Shown here in pieces: positions 1 to 8,538 of a DNA stretch of 64,000 nt. This stretch comes from RGIG464 sp045643185 (GTDB lineage Bacteria > Myxococcota_A > Bradymonadia > UBA4248), in contig JAZUKH010000280.1 of NCBI GenBank assembly GCA_045643185.1, forward strand, positions 1 through 64,000, read 5' to 3'. Below the pieces are notes generated by a model. The model was not told where the DNA came from and made no database searches. It was given only the letters and a program-made list of their open reading frames with translations. The position numbers and the translations under genes were made by a program. Each line of letters opens with the position of its first letter. The stretch's first letter is position 1.

Positions 1-12
1 CTTAAGTTTGGA

Positions 13-130
13 ATCGGCGGCCGCGAACTTGCCTTCGGCTTCGAACAAATCGCGACCGCTCGCCCGATCTCAGCCTGCTTGCCTTCGGCTTCGCTACGGC
101 TGAGATTTTGAATTTCTGACCAGACAAAGC
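13..130 (-). repeat. Dispersed repeat family B, copy 1
   Basis: Read on the minus strand, this segment starts with GCTTTGTCTGGTC, followed by AATCTCAGCCGTAGCG, a stretch containing AAGCCGAAGGCAAGCAGG, and finally TTCGAAGCCGAAGGCAAG. The same ordered blocks appear on the plus strand at 53821-53950, and a shorter version lies at 51303-51366. The segment is non-coding. The CTCAGCC and GGCTGAG blocks are inverted repeats, so a hairpin is possible. Confidence 0.75.
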
Positions 131-149
131 TTCCTCGACTATAATGTAA

Positions 150-543
150 CTGTCAGCGAGATGATCAACTTGGAAAAAAAACGCTCACATCAGGTTTTTT
201 AGGAAAAATTCGTAAAAGTGACACATTAATATGAGTGGGGGAATGTAATCAGGCCTACATGTAGGTTTAATTTAACCAACCTGTCATGGCAAAAAGCCAA
301 GAAAATCTGTCAGAGAGATGATCAACTTGGAAAAACTCTCACATCAGTTTTTTTTAGGTTTTTTAGGAAAAATTCGTAAAAGTGACACATTAAAATGAGT
401 GGGGGAATGTAATTAGGCCTACATGTAGGTTTAATTTAACCAACCTGTCATGACAAAAAGCCAAGAAAACCTGTCAAAGAGATGATCAACTTGGAAAAAA
501 ACTCTCACATCAGTTTTTTTAGGAAAAAATCGAAAAATTGACA
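150..543. repeat. ~160-bp direct tandem repeat, about 2.5 copies
   Basis: Copies begin with CTGTCA at 150, 307 and 471. The first two are nearly identical over their whole length and the third stops near 543. Each full unit holds GATGATCAACTTGG, a T-rich run, GTAAAAGTGACACATTAA, a 12-bp perfect palindrome CCTACATGTAGG, and CTGTCATG(G/A)CAAAAAG. No open reading frame is evident. It lies upstream of the methyltransferase operon. Its role (regulatory array, integration scar, replication-type repeat) cannot be told from sequence. The array is more AT-rich than its surroundings. Confidence 0.85.
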
Positions 544-656
544 CTTTATTTACGTGCAACTTTTGGCCTCTGCCTTTTTTGACCATGCACGAAAACAGTG
601 TTCTGTCAGCCAGACACGCAAAGCAACGGCGTAGAAAACTTTGACATCACGGATAA

Positions 657-773
657 GGCCCCGCCAGGCGAAGGGGTAGCGGCGTATTGGCAATGATGCG
701 GTAGAGACGTCCGGTCTGGGCGTCTCTACCGCATCATCGCCAATAGCCGCGTAGGGGGAGACTTCCCCCTACC
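657..773 (+). repeat. REP-like long hairpin, family A copy 1
   Basis: The left arm begins GGGGTAGCGGCGTAT and the right arm ends ATAGCCGCGTAGGGGGAG followed by ACTTCCCCC. Between them is a self-complementary inner arm (GATGCGGTAGAGACG against CGTCTCTACCGCATC). The same constant ends flank unrelated inner arms at 11974, 36781, 49888 and 51127. GTAG directly precedes both the large hairpin and the small GGGGGA/TCCCCC hairpin, as in REP elements. It could also act as a transcription barrier. Non-coding. Confidence 0.8.
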
Positions 774-853
774 CGTTCCCCACAAATCAAGTTTTTCAAG
801 GCAAACCAAGGTCGAACAATTATCAAAACCACGATCCAAACAAGGAGGTTAAT

Positions 854-3800
854 ATGGATTCGATGACCCTGTGCGGTTTGCCCAACGAAATTCGGGCATT
901 TTGTGAAACGATGCAGTCCCAATGGCAAGCAAACGACCTTGCCGAATGGCCGACAGCGTTTGATCTTGGAGAGCGGAGCGTCAAACCATTGCACGCGCAG
1001 ATCGACGCGTTTGAAGTGTATATTTTTGAACGCGCAGCAAGAACACACTTACCACAACGCCTGCTCAAGCCGATGCTGGACACACTCAACGACGGCCTCG
1101 TCTTGATTCTCTATGAAGACGGACTGCTGGATGGGTATGCAAAATCGCCGATCTCACACGAAGTTGTGCCTGCGCTCGACGTGCGTTGGCGCGGTAATTC
1201 GCACTTCTGGCAACTTGGAAGATCGACGAGTTTGATGGGCGCGACGGTACAACTCGAATTGTATTTTGGCAAACAGAAGATTCAACGTGCCTTCGTCGCC
1301 AAATTCAAGCAGTGTCTTGAAAAACTCGCTGTTTCCTGGCAAGGTCTGAATCAAAACGACGCGATGATCGGACGAAAACTGGCCTTCGATACGTTGCTCC
1401 GACTGCTGTTTTTGGCATTTTTGCAATCAAAGGCGATCTTGGACGGACGCACAAACTTTTTGCTGGAAGAAGCAGCGGCTACACAAGCGCGCGGTGGCAA
1501 TATTTATGATGATTTTATTCAGCCCTTCTATTTTGGAACACTGAATGTGCCCGCCAATACACGTAATGCACGTGCCAAAGCGTTTGGAAAGATCCCTTTT
1601 TTGAACGGCGGTCTGTTTCAACCGACGGTAGAAGAAATCGAAAATCCTCACCGGACCGTAGATAACGCAGTGTTTTTTGGAATTTGTGAGTCGATTCTGG
1701 GTGACTGGGAATTTACGGATCACGAGACACACCACGCCGATTCGGCGCTCGACCCGATGATGCTTGGACACGTGTTTGAAATGCTGATGCCACGATCTCT
1801 TCGCGCACAAACCGGATCATTCTACACACCCATGAACCTGGTGCGTGACGTGACCCATCGTGCCATGAGCAACTGGCTGGAACGCCGATGCGGACTGACG
1901 AGCGCTGCGGCAGAAGCATTGATCGACCAAGGTCTGACAACAACATTGAGCGATTCAGACATCGAACAGGTGCTGTCAGCGTTGACACAGGCGCGTATCC
2001 TCGATCTATCGGCTGGCTCCGGCGCGTTTTTGCAGGAAGCAAGCACCGTACTTCATCGAGCCATTTCAGCACTGCACACCCGTCTGGGCTCGTCCGTCGC
2101 CCCTGCAGAGCTCGCCCGCGATATTTTGCTCAACAATATCTTTGGCGTCGACATTCTGGAACCGGCCAACCGCATTTGTGAGCTGCGATTGTGGCTGACG
2201 ACGCTTCAATATTACCAGACGGGCGCAGCGATCCCGCCGCTGCCAAATCTGGACATGAACATCCGATGCGGACATGCGCTCATCGACTTAACACAGTACG
2301 CTATGACCCTGGGCATCGACGCGACACGTCTGACCAATGCTCAGAGCGCAGCCTTGCGCGCCCAATACGGTCGCGCAAACGGCCGCGAAAAACAACAACT
2401 CGCCCAGTCGATCGAAACCCTTGACCACGCCGTCGAACAACACCTCGTCGAAACGCTCAAGACAACACTACAAGCCAAAATCCATGACATTCAGTCGGCA
2501 TTTCCGGCCAAAAACTTGTTTGGCGAAACGAACGTGATGCCCTTCAACACGCGTCAGGCACTACAGGCACTGCAGGCACACCTCAACGCGCTCGAAAGCA
2601 AACACCTGAACGGCACGTTTTCGTTCGACGTGCATTATGCGGAGGTCATGCGGGAAGGCGGCTTTGACATTATTTTGGGCAATCCGCCATGGTATTCGCT
2701 CCACACACGTGATTGCGATGAACAGGCGACACTGCGTCGTCTCTACCAAACGGCGCAAAAGCCCGACCAACAGCCAAACTTCACAAATCAGTCTATGGAC
2801 ATCAGCGCGCTTTTTGTCGAAAAGTCGCTCCAGGTGACGCGCCCTGGCGGCGTCGTCGCCATGCTTTTGCCCAACAAACTGTTTAACGCGCCAAGTTACG
2901 AACGTTTTCGTCAATACGTGGCGGTTCACGCTGAAACGGTCGATATGAAAGACTGGTCGGCCCTTTCGCCCTTCGACGCGGCGACCTACCCGGCCGACGT
3001 CATTCTGATGAAACGACATGCGCCATATCACGCAAACACAGGCTGGTTAACCGATCACGACGCCGTTCGGAGCGTTCTTTTGGAAGATACGCCATTGATG
3101 CGGAATGTCGCTTCAGACAACACGCTTCAATCACACTTCACGCTCAAACGAGGTCTGCGCACAAGCGCCAACGATCTGTTTTTGTGCCGCCTCACCGAAT
3201 CAGACGCTCAAACAGGCATTTCACAAGTCCAAGTAGCGTCAGAAGCCGAACCGGTCTCAATCGAAACGAGCCAACTGTACCCGATCATTCGTGGCACCGA
3301 CATTCGTCCATTTCACGTGACGATCCAACACCACCTGATCTTGACACACACGCTGACCGATTTGAGCAAGCCGATGACAGATCTGCCAGCCCTGACCCAA
3401 AAGTGGTTTCAGCGTCACCAGACTCGACTTTCGTCACGTTCGGGCATTCGACGTGGGCCTTACACAGCAATCTTTGGCGCTAGTCAATGTTTACGACGTC
3501 CCAAAGTCGTATGGCGAGACATTGGTCGAATGCTTTCGGCCGTTTTTGAACCGCGCGAAGACGTATTTGTGCTGAACACGGCCTATTACATACCCGTAGC
3601 TGACGAGCGCATGGGATATCTTCTGAGCGGTTTTTTGAACTCAACGCCGATCCGCGAATACTGCCAAAAGCGCGCGGAATATGCGCGCGGTGGCTATCGA
3701 CGCTTTTTTGCCTGGTTGATCGGCGAAATACCATGGACGTTTGACCAAGCATTTCAAAACAGTGCGCTTGGTGAACGCATCATCGCGATTTCGAAAGAAG

Positions 3801-3904
3801 CGCACGCGATGGCGACGAGTCTGGGCATTCCGCTGAGGCTTCAGACACAACTGGATCACTGTGTTTTGCGCGCGATGGCGCAGCAAGGAGCAAAATATGA
3901 ATGA
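854..3904 (+). CDS. Eco57I-like N6-adenine DNA methyltransferase, no visible nuclease domain
   Basis: This 1016-residue protein resembles the PglX/type IIG/DISARM class of class I SAM-dependent DNA methyltransferases. The N-terminal region (to about residue 330) contains the family-type stretch RLLFLAFLQSKAIL and NGGLF. A TGSFYTP block precedes the SAM-binding motif LDLSAGSGAFL near residue 383. The catalytic motif IV, NPPW, is at about 610-613. A target-recognition-like C-terminal part starts near 808 (RGTDIRPF) and ends with the NST/RYFAW-type region seen in such enzymes. I see no PD-(D/E)XK nuclease motif of the type found at the N terminus of Eco57I, so cleavage, if any, needs a partner. 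A strong Shine-Dalgarno AAGGAGG precedes the ATG by 5 bases. The next gene overlaps its stop by 8 bases. The substrate sequence is unknown. Confidence 0.88.
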   Translation: MDSMTLCGLPNEIRAFCETMQSQWQANDLAEWPTAFDLGERSVKPLHAQIDAFEVYIFERAARTHLPQRLLKPMLDTLNDGLVLILYEDGLLDGYAKSPISHEVVPALDVRWRGNSHFWQLGRSTSLMGATVQLELYFGKQKIQRAFVAKFKQCLEKLAVSWQGLNQNDAMIGRKLAFDTLLRLLFLAFLQSKAILDGRTNFLLEEAAATQARGGNIYDDFIQPFYFGTLNVPANTRNARAKAFGKIPFLNGGLFQPTVEEIENPHRTVDNAVFFGICESILGDWEFTDHETHHADSALDPMMLGHVFEMLMPRSLRAQTGSFYTPMNLVRDVTHRAMSNWLERRCGLTSAAAEALIDQGLTTTLSDSDIEQVLSALTQARILDLSAGSGAFLQEASTVLHRAISALHTRLGSSVAPAELARDILLNNIFGVDILEPANRICELRLWLTTLQYYQTGAAIPPLPNLDMNIRCGHALIDLTQYAMTLGIDATRLTNAQSAALRAQYGRANGREKQQLAQSIETLDHAVEQHLVETLKTTLQAKIHDIQSAFPAKNLFGETNVMPFNTRQALQALQAHLNALESKHLNGTFSFDVHYAEVMREGGFDIILGNPPWYSLHTRDCDEQATLRRLYQTAQKPDQQPNFTNQSMDISALFVEKSLQVTRPGGVVAMLLPNKLFNAPSYERFRQYVAVHAETVDMKDWSALSPFDAATYPADVILMKRHAPYHANTGWLTDHDAVRSVLLEDTPLMRNVASDNTLQSHFTLKRGLRTSANDLFLCRLTESDAQTGISQVQVASEAEPVSIETSQLYPIIRGTDIRPFHVTIQHHLILTHTLTDLSKPMTDLPALTQKWFQRHQTRLSSRSGIRRGPYTAIFGASQCLRRPKVVWRDIGRMLSAVFEPREDVFVLNTAYYIPVADERMGYLLSGFLNSTPIREYCQKRAEYARGGYRRFFAWLIGEIPWTFDQAFQNSALGERIIAISKEAHAMATSLGIPLRLQTQLDHCVLRAMAQQGAKYE

Positions 3905-5864
3905 CATGACCTGGAATGACGCGCTTCAAGCGCGCTTTGCGCCATCGACACCAACCGAGTTTAAAGACCAACCGAGTTTGAGCGAAGCTCAAGCGACGAC
4001 GCTCGGTCATGCGCTTCGTATCATTGCGGATGACCACGCTGTGTTGTTGTGCGAAGACACGGGGACAGGCAAGACGTACGTCGCAGCGGCGTTAGCGAAG
4101 AACTTGTTGTCGCGCGGCACGATCGACAGCGTCGCGGTCGTCGGACCGGCCCATCTTTGTGGTATGTGGCGCACTGTACTGGCGCGTTTTGGGGTGAACG
4201 CGAGCTATTTGTCGTACCAAAGGGCGAGTTTGGGACATGAACCACGGGTACAGGGAAAAGCGTTGGTTTTGGTGGATGAGGCGCACGCGCTCAAAAACCC
4301 GACGACCCAAAGGTATCGCACACTCGCGCCGTTTTTGAAGCGTCACGCGCTTTGCCTGATCACCGCAACGCCGATCTCACTTGGTTTTGGCGACCTGAGT
4401 GCATTGCTTCAATTGTGTGGCCTGCCTGTCTCGATCCGGTCTGACAGCGACGCCCTGCGTATGTTTGCAATGTCACTCTGTCCGCGCTTTTTTGGCGCGC
4501 CGCTACGTCTCAATGAGGTCACCCACGAAGTGGTGCATCGCGCCATACTTTTTGAGCTACCCAACGAGACCGAAGCCTTCGTCGATCTGTGTCTCGACAC
4601 CCCCTGGCCCGTGTTTCAAAACGATCAAATGACGAATTCGACGCTGATCCCACGCATTCTGCTTCACCGATTTCGCAGTCATCCGCACGCGAGCTTACTG
4701 TCGCTCAAACGCCTGCTTCGTTATTACGCGTCATGTCTTAAAACGGGCGCAATGCGTCCGATCACGCGCCGTGAATTCACGGCATTGTTTGGCCTTGAAG
4801 GCGTTCAACTGCCGCTCCCCTTCGGCCTTCGTGACGACGTCATGCCCACTTCAGACGTACACACCATACTTGAACGCACGACGAGTCAGCTCTCGCGCAT
4901 GATCGCGCTCGTGCAGACTATGCTTTCGTCCCCCGACATGCGCGTACGAGCCCTGTTACCCGCCATTGCGGCGTCATCAGCCCCGGTCGTGCTGTTCACT
5001 CAATATGCCGACACCGCGCAGTTTGTGGCGCGTATCCTGGCTTCACACACGGCGACTGGCTGCATCACCGCGTCGCAAGCGACGCTCAATGGACACACGA
5101 TCGACCGTGACTTATTGCAAAACATGTTCGACCCCGATTTTGAATTACCCGACACATGGCGAGCAGCCCATTTGCCCGTTCCACACGTATTGGTTGCGAC
5201 CGATACACTGAGCGCTGGACACAATCTGCAACGAGCCGCCATTTTGTTCCACCTTGACCTGCCATGGAATCCAACCACGGTTCAGCAACGAGAAGGCCGT
5301 ATTTTGCGCCATCACCAGCGTGCTGCGCGCGTCGAGCTGATCCGTCTTGAACCCCGTGCGATGCCTCCACGACTCGCAGCCATCGCTCAAAGCTTGACCG
5401 CGCGTTTTGAAGCGCGTCACGCGCTTCAAAACCAGTGGCACGACCCCTCGTTGATCACGAATCCAACGACGTTCATGCTCTCGGAGTCGCGTAAAATGCC
5501 TGGACTTTGGGCCAAGTTTGATGGCACTTGGTTGCCGATCCACCCACAATTTGCGCGTGGTGCGCACATTTCACGTCGTCTTTCACTCCACGCTGCGTTG
5601 CTCCGCAGCGCACATCCCAATGCTTCCCAACTTCGCCGCCTCGTGGCCACACTCGCCCACGACCGCTACAACCCGTCCACGACGACGCGGCTATTGGCGC
5701 TTGAACGCTACGCCGAGATCACCGCACTTTGGCCCGCGCTCAACACGCCATTGAGCGACGACCCCGAAGCTGCTTTTGCTCAGATCGACGCACTACTCAA
5801 CCAGTTTGCCGATCAACTGCCCGCCAACGCGACCGTCATGCTCGCACAACGTGCCGCATGTTAA
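3897..5864 (+). CDS. SNF2/DEAH-type ATPase (helicase-like) coupled to the methyltransferase
   Basis: I place the start at ATG 3897, with AAGGAG six bases upstream, giving 655 residues; a GTG at 3861 would extend it inside the methyltransferase gene. Walker A is DTGTGKT (about 54-60), Walker B is DEAH (127-130) and motif III is TATPI (156-160). A C-terminal RecA-like lobe carries ATDTLSAGHNLQ and QQREGRILRHHQ at about 430-475, the motif V/VI signature of SNF2/Rad54 and RapA-like translocases. The gene overlaps the methyltransferase by 8 bases, so the two are surely co-translated. A methylase plus SNF2 ATPase recalls drmMI/drmD of class 1 DISARM, but drmA, drmB and drmC are absent here. The predicted role is DNA translocation or remodelling in restriction; function is inferred. 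Confidence 0.87.
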   Translation: MNDMTWNDALQARFAPSTPTEFKDQPSLSEAQATTLGHALRIIADDHAVLLCEDTGTGKTYVAAALAKNLLSRGTIDSVAVVGPAHLCGMWRTVLARFGVNASYLSYQRASLGHEPRVQGKALVLVDEAHALKNPTTQRYRTLAPFLKRHALCLITATPISLGFGDLSALLQLCGLPVSIRSDSDALRMFAMSLCPRFFGAPLRLNEVTHEVVHRAILFELPNETEAFVDLCLDTPWPVFQNDQMTNSTLIPRILLHRFRSHPHASLLSLKRLLRYYASCLKTGAMRPITRREFTALFGLEGVQLPLPFGLRDDVMPTSDVHTILERTTSQLSRMIALVQTMLSSPDMRVRALLPAIAASSAPVVLFTQYADTAQFVARILASHTATGCITASQATLNGHTIDRDLLQNMFDPDFELPDTWRAAHLPVPHVLVATDTLSAGHNLQRAAILFHLDLPWNPTTVQQREGRILRHHQRAARVELIRLEPRAMPPRLAAIAQSLTARFEARHALQNQWHDPSLITNPTTFMLSESRKMPGLWAKFDGTWLPIHPQFARGAHISRRLSLHAALLRSAHPNASQLRRLVATLAHDRYNPSTTTRLLALERYAEITALWPALNTPLSDDPEAAFAQIDALLNQFADQLPANATVMLAQRAAC

Positions 5865-5903
5865 AACACTAGAGACACACTTTACTTTACATAAGACAAC
5901 CCC

Positions 5904-6371
5904 ATGACCCACCGAACTAAACCTTTGTCCCCAACTGGCGGGCGCGTATCAGAAGACGCGCATCTCCACCTATCCACCATGACGCGCACTGGGCGTCATG
6001 GCCGAATCGCCGAAAACCTCGTCGTCTGGTTTCTAAAAAACCGAGGCTACCACGTCGTCGACCGCAATTTTCGCACAACCACAGGTGAGATCGACATCAT
6101 TGCGTTGGAACGCCGAAGCAATTTCCTGGCGATCCACTTTGTCGAAGTCAAATCCCGTTACGGTCACAGCCGTGCCATGCCCGAATACGCAGTGACCTAT
6201 ACCAAACAAAAGAAAATCTTTGGCACTGCGCGTTTTTGGATACTGACCCATCGCTATCGTCGAACGGTCTACCACTTCGACATAGCTGCCGTCCTGATCC
6301 CCGATCGACGTTTACCACACATTCGTTATCTGCCTGACGCCTACTATCCGCGTCAGGAGTTTGGTTGGTGA
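5904..6371 (+). CDS. YraN/UPF0102-family predicted PD-(D/E)XK nuclease
   Basis: The protein has the YraN-family core: GRIAENLVVWFLKNRGY, then RNF(R)TTTGEIDIIA and FVEVKSR. GEID (about 61-64) with E81-x-K83 forms the PD-(D/E)XK-type active-site pattern. Starting at 5904 gives 155 residues; an internal ATG at 5979 gives about 130, nearer the family's usual 115-130. YraN proteins are usually treated as housekeeping proteins of poorly defined function. Here the gene lies 39 bases behind the SNF2 ATPase on the same strand, with no terminator between, and is followed after 6 bases by a convergent gene. The location suggests, but does not prove, that it is the nuclease partner of the methylase/ATPase pair. 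Confidence 0.85.
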   Translation: MTHRTKPLSPTGGRVSEDAHLHLSTMTRTGRHGRIAENLVVWFLKNRGYHVVDRNFRTTTGEIDIIALERRSNFLAIHFVEVKSRYGHSRAMPEYAVTYTKQKKIFGTARFWILTHRYRRTVYHFDIAAVLIPDRRLPHIRYLPDAYYPRQEFGW

Positions 6372-6377
6372 ACGACG

Positions 6378-6914
6378 CTAGTTCACCGACATGAGCACAT
6401 CCCCAAACACAGGGGCGTAGCTTTTGAACCAGTTTTCGGGAGCGACCGCGAAAAAGACCACATGATTCGCCTCCGTCGGGTGAATGATCGCGGCCATCAG
6501 TTGAACGCGTTCGCCCCCCACTCGTCCCGTATACTCGATCCTGTCGACCGTTTCACCGTTGGCCAGCGTCACAGACTGGGTCGAAGCAGGCTTAAACTCG
6601 GCAAAGAACCAGTCATTGAGCGCCTGATTGAGTTGTTCTGGTGTCTGAACCGAGTCTGAGCGATAGACTGCGCCCATCACGGCCGAATAATTGACATCGA
6701 CAAAAGCGACACCGCCTTGTTTCCCGTCACGATACTGCCATTCAGCCGGGAGTTTGAGAGCGATCTTGTCTTTTGACGTCACGTCCTTTAACTCAATCTG
6801 AGCGAGTTTTTGAACGATCGCTTGAGTTTCGTCAGGCACTTTGGCCTTGGCCAAAGGGGCAGAAACCAACAGAATGAAACTGACACAAAGAATGGGAAAT
6901 AGAGAGCGTTTCAT
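6378..6914 (-). CDS. Exported protein of unknown function
   Basis: About 178 residues from ATG 6914; a longer start at 6950 is possible, and neither has a clear Shine-Dalgarno. The shorter start gives a clean Sec signal peptide (MKRSLFPILCVSFILLVSAP, then LAKA). The mature part has no recognised catalytic motif and looks like a small alpha/beta domain. It contains WQYRDGKQGGVAFVD and ends DVLMSVN, somewhat like lipid- or stress-related periplasmic domains with a VMG(A)VYRS core, but I cannot name a family. It is convergent with the YraN-like gene. Likely periplasmic. Confidence 0.75.
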   Translation of the reverse strand: MKRSLFPILCVSFILLVSAPLAKAKVPDETQAIVQKLAQIELKDVTSKDKIALKLPAEWQYRDGKQGGVAFVDVNYSAVMGAVYRSDSVQTPEQLNQALNDWFFAEFKPASTQSVTLANGETVDRIEYTGRVGGERVQLMAAIIHPTEANHVVFFAVAPENWFKSYAPVFGDVLMSVN

Positions 6915-6973
6915 GAGAAAAGCCAAGGCGGCATAAGAAGTCTGTCGCATGACGCAGAATCGAGGTAAATGAC

Positions 6974-6997
6974 AAAAAAAGCCCCGTTTAACGGGGC
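6974..6997 (-). terminator. Rho-independent terminator of the 7022-8296 gene
   Basis: On the minus strand an AGCCCCGT/ACGGGGCT stem with a short TAA loop is followed by seven T. It lies 25 bases past the stop codon of the Gly-rich membrane protein. Confidence 0.85.
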
Positions 6998-7021
6998 TTA
7001 TTTGAAGATGACTATGCAGGA

Positions 7022-8296
7022 CTAGAGTTTTTCTTCGGTCGCGATGGCGTGAAGTTTACCCACGAGACCATCGGTGGACTTATCGATATCACCGAGGATC
7101 GCCATGATCTGCATCATACGTTTGCGATAGCGTTCGAGGGCGTTGGGGCTAGCAGCATAGAGTTTTGCACGATCAAGAAGCATAATCTCATCCGCAAAGA
7201 CGACCTCTTCATTCCCGTTACGATCCTGAATAACGTACATCAGACGATTCGGGACGGTGAGCCCATCGGGCACGGGTGAGCTTTCAACGAGATGTTTCTC
7301 TTTGATTTCTTTTTCGGACGGTGCTTTGAAGTTACGGGCGTCGGTTGCCTTGCCACTTTCTTTGAGCTGAGCAAAAACGCGATCGGCCTCTTCATCGTCG
7401 GTGATAGCACGTTTGACCTGATAGATCTCGGTAGAACGCATGGCTTCGACGGTACGATCAGCTTTAGGATAGGAAACTTTCTTAGGATCCATATCAGGAT
7501 CGGTATCGACAATGGACATCATCTGAACCGGATCGATTTTGAGGGCATAAACGATGTTTTTATCGGTTGCGCTATTTTGGCCAAGGAGAGTCTGAATTTC
7601 GTCCATATCGAGTTCAGTCTGTTCGATATGGGAATCGAGGATGCGGCCGAGAGTCATGGTGCCAGCAGCATAACCACGGATATCGCTAAGCGGGTTCTGG
7701 AGGGCATTACTGGCCATCGTGATGGCTTCAGCAGGGATATCCGCGCTGACATCGACCATGAAGTTTTTCTCTTTGTAGCGTTTGATGGTCTCGTTAAAGA
7801 ATTTCTCGTTATATTCGAGAACGCCAGCGCCGAGAGATTCAGAGCGCTGTTTAAAGACCTGAGCGAATTCCTGGAAGTTGTCGACGCGGGGACGAATGGT
7901 CTCATCGATCGTTTTCGCGATATCGATACGGGCATTAACATCACTGCGATCGGAAAGAACGCCCTGCCAGAGGTAACCGATGAAAGCGCCGAAGATAAGG
8001 GCGATGATCACAACGGCAACGACCATGATATCTTTGCGTTTATCTTTGGCGTATTTGGAACCGAGGGAGGCGTCGACGAGACGACCGTCGAAGTCGAACA
8101 TTTTCGCGCGTTCGCGTTCCTGTTCTTCCTCAATGATGATCTCCTGTTGCTGTTTCTGGGGAACTTTAAAGCCACCGCCGAAACCGCCGAAACCGCCACC
8201 ACCTTTATTTGCGCCACCAAAGCCGCCACCGAAGCCACCGGCTTTAGACGAACCAAATCCACTTCCATTATTTCCAGACTGATTATTGGAATTCAA
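7022..8296 (-). CDS. Gly-rich single-pass membrane protein, paralogue A
   Basis: This 424-residue protein starts at TTG 8296 (MNSNNQSG...) with a perfect AGGAGG five bases upstream. Residues 1-50 are Gly/Phe-rich low complexity, followed by a charged EEEQERERAK stretch. One transmembrane helix (MVVAVVIIALIFGAFIGYLW) lies near residue 90, followed by a large, probably periplasmic, helical domain. The C-terminal region (ADEIMLLDRAKLY, then ALERYRKRM) matches the downstream neighbour at 8539-9636 (ADEVLLVDRKLLF, ALDRYNQR), so the two arose by tandem duplication. I do not recognise the family. Its own promoter and terminator suggest separate transcription. Confidence 0.85.
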   Translation of the reverse strand: MNSNNQSGNNGSGFGSSKAGGFGGGFGGANKGGGGFGGFGGGFKVPQKQQQEIIIEEEQERERAKMFDFDGRLVDASLGSKYAKDKRKDIMVVAVVIIALIFGAFIGYLWQGVLSDRSDVNARIDIAKTIDETIRPRVDNFQEFAQVFKQRSESLGAGVLEYNEKFFNETIKRYKEKNFMVDVSADIPAEAITMASNALQNPLSDIRGYAAGTMTLGRILDSHIEQTELDMDEIQTLLGQNSATDKNIVYALKIDPVQMMSIVDTDPDMDPKKVSYPKADRTVEAMRSTEIYQVKRAITDDEEADRVFAQLKESGKATDARNFKAPSEKEIKEKHLVESSPVPDGLTVPNRLMYVIQDRNGNEEVVFADEIMLLDRAKLYAASPNALERYRKRMMQIMAILGDIDKSTDGLVGKLHAIATEEKL

Positions 8297-8403
8297 CGCT
8301 TCCTCCTGATCGGTTTAGCGACTGATACACAAATCGTTTGACGACAAAGATAGGTAATCTGCGGTCTAATCATTTTTTTAAGACAGACCAAAACACGGCG
8401 TAT

Positions 8404-8433
8404 ATTCTATCGTTTTTTGGCCTTTTTCGTCAA
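8404..8433 (-). promoter_or_regulatory. Sigma-70-like promoter of the 7022-8296 gene
   Basis: The minus strand reads TTGACG (8433-8428), an 18-base spacer, then TAGAAT (8409-8404). This places the transcript start about 100 bases before the TTG start codon. The paralogue has the same CTTGACGAAAAA block at its -35. Confidence 0.65.
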
Positions 8434-8487
8434 GCTTCTTTGCAAGGGAAGGGCGCATGAACGTGTGCGCTCGCTGAGCGCACCGAC

Positions 8488-8516
8488 AAAAAAAGGCTCC
8501 CTTTTGGGGAGCCTTT
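8488..8516 (-). terminator. Rho-independent terminator of the 8539-9636 gene
   Basis: On the minus strand an AAAGGCTCCC/GGGAGCC(TTT) stem is followed by seven T, 20-25 bases past the stop codon. It separates the two paralogous genes. Confidence 0.85.
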
Positions 8517-8538
8517 TGAAGGTTTACTCGTTTTGAAA

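Noticed and set aside
150..543. CRISPR array
   Set aside because: The repeat unit is about 160 bases with no unique spacers, unlike CRISPR's 24-48-base repeats.
3861..3896. An upstream GTG start for the SNF2 ATPase
   Set aside because: ATG 3897 has an AAGGAG at proper distance; the GTG has none.
854..6371. Full DISARM or BREX system
   Set aside because: No drmA, drmB, drmC, brxL, pglZ or brxC genes are in the window; only the methylase and SNF2 ATPase fit.
7292..8341. Plus-strand frame opposite the Gly-rich membrane protein
   Set aside because: Shadow frame; the minus-strand gene has a Shine-Dalgarno, promoter, terminator and a paralogue.
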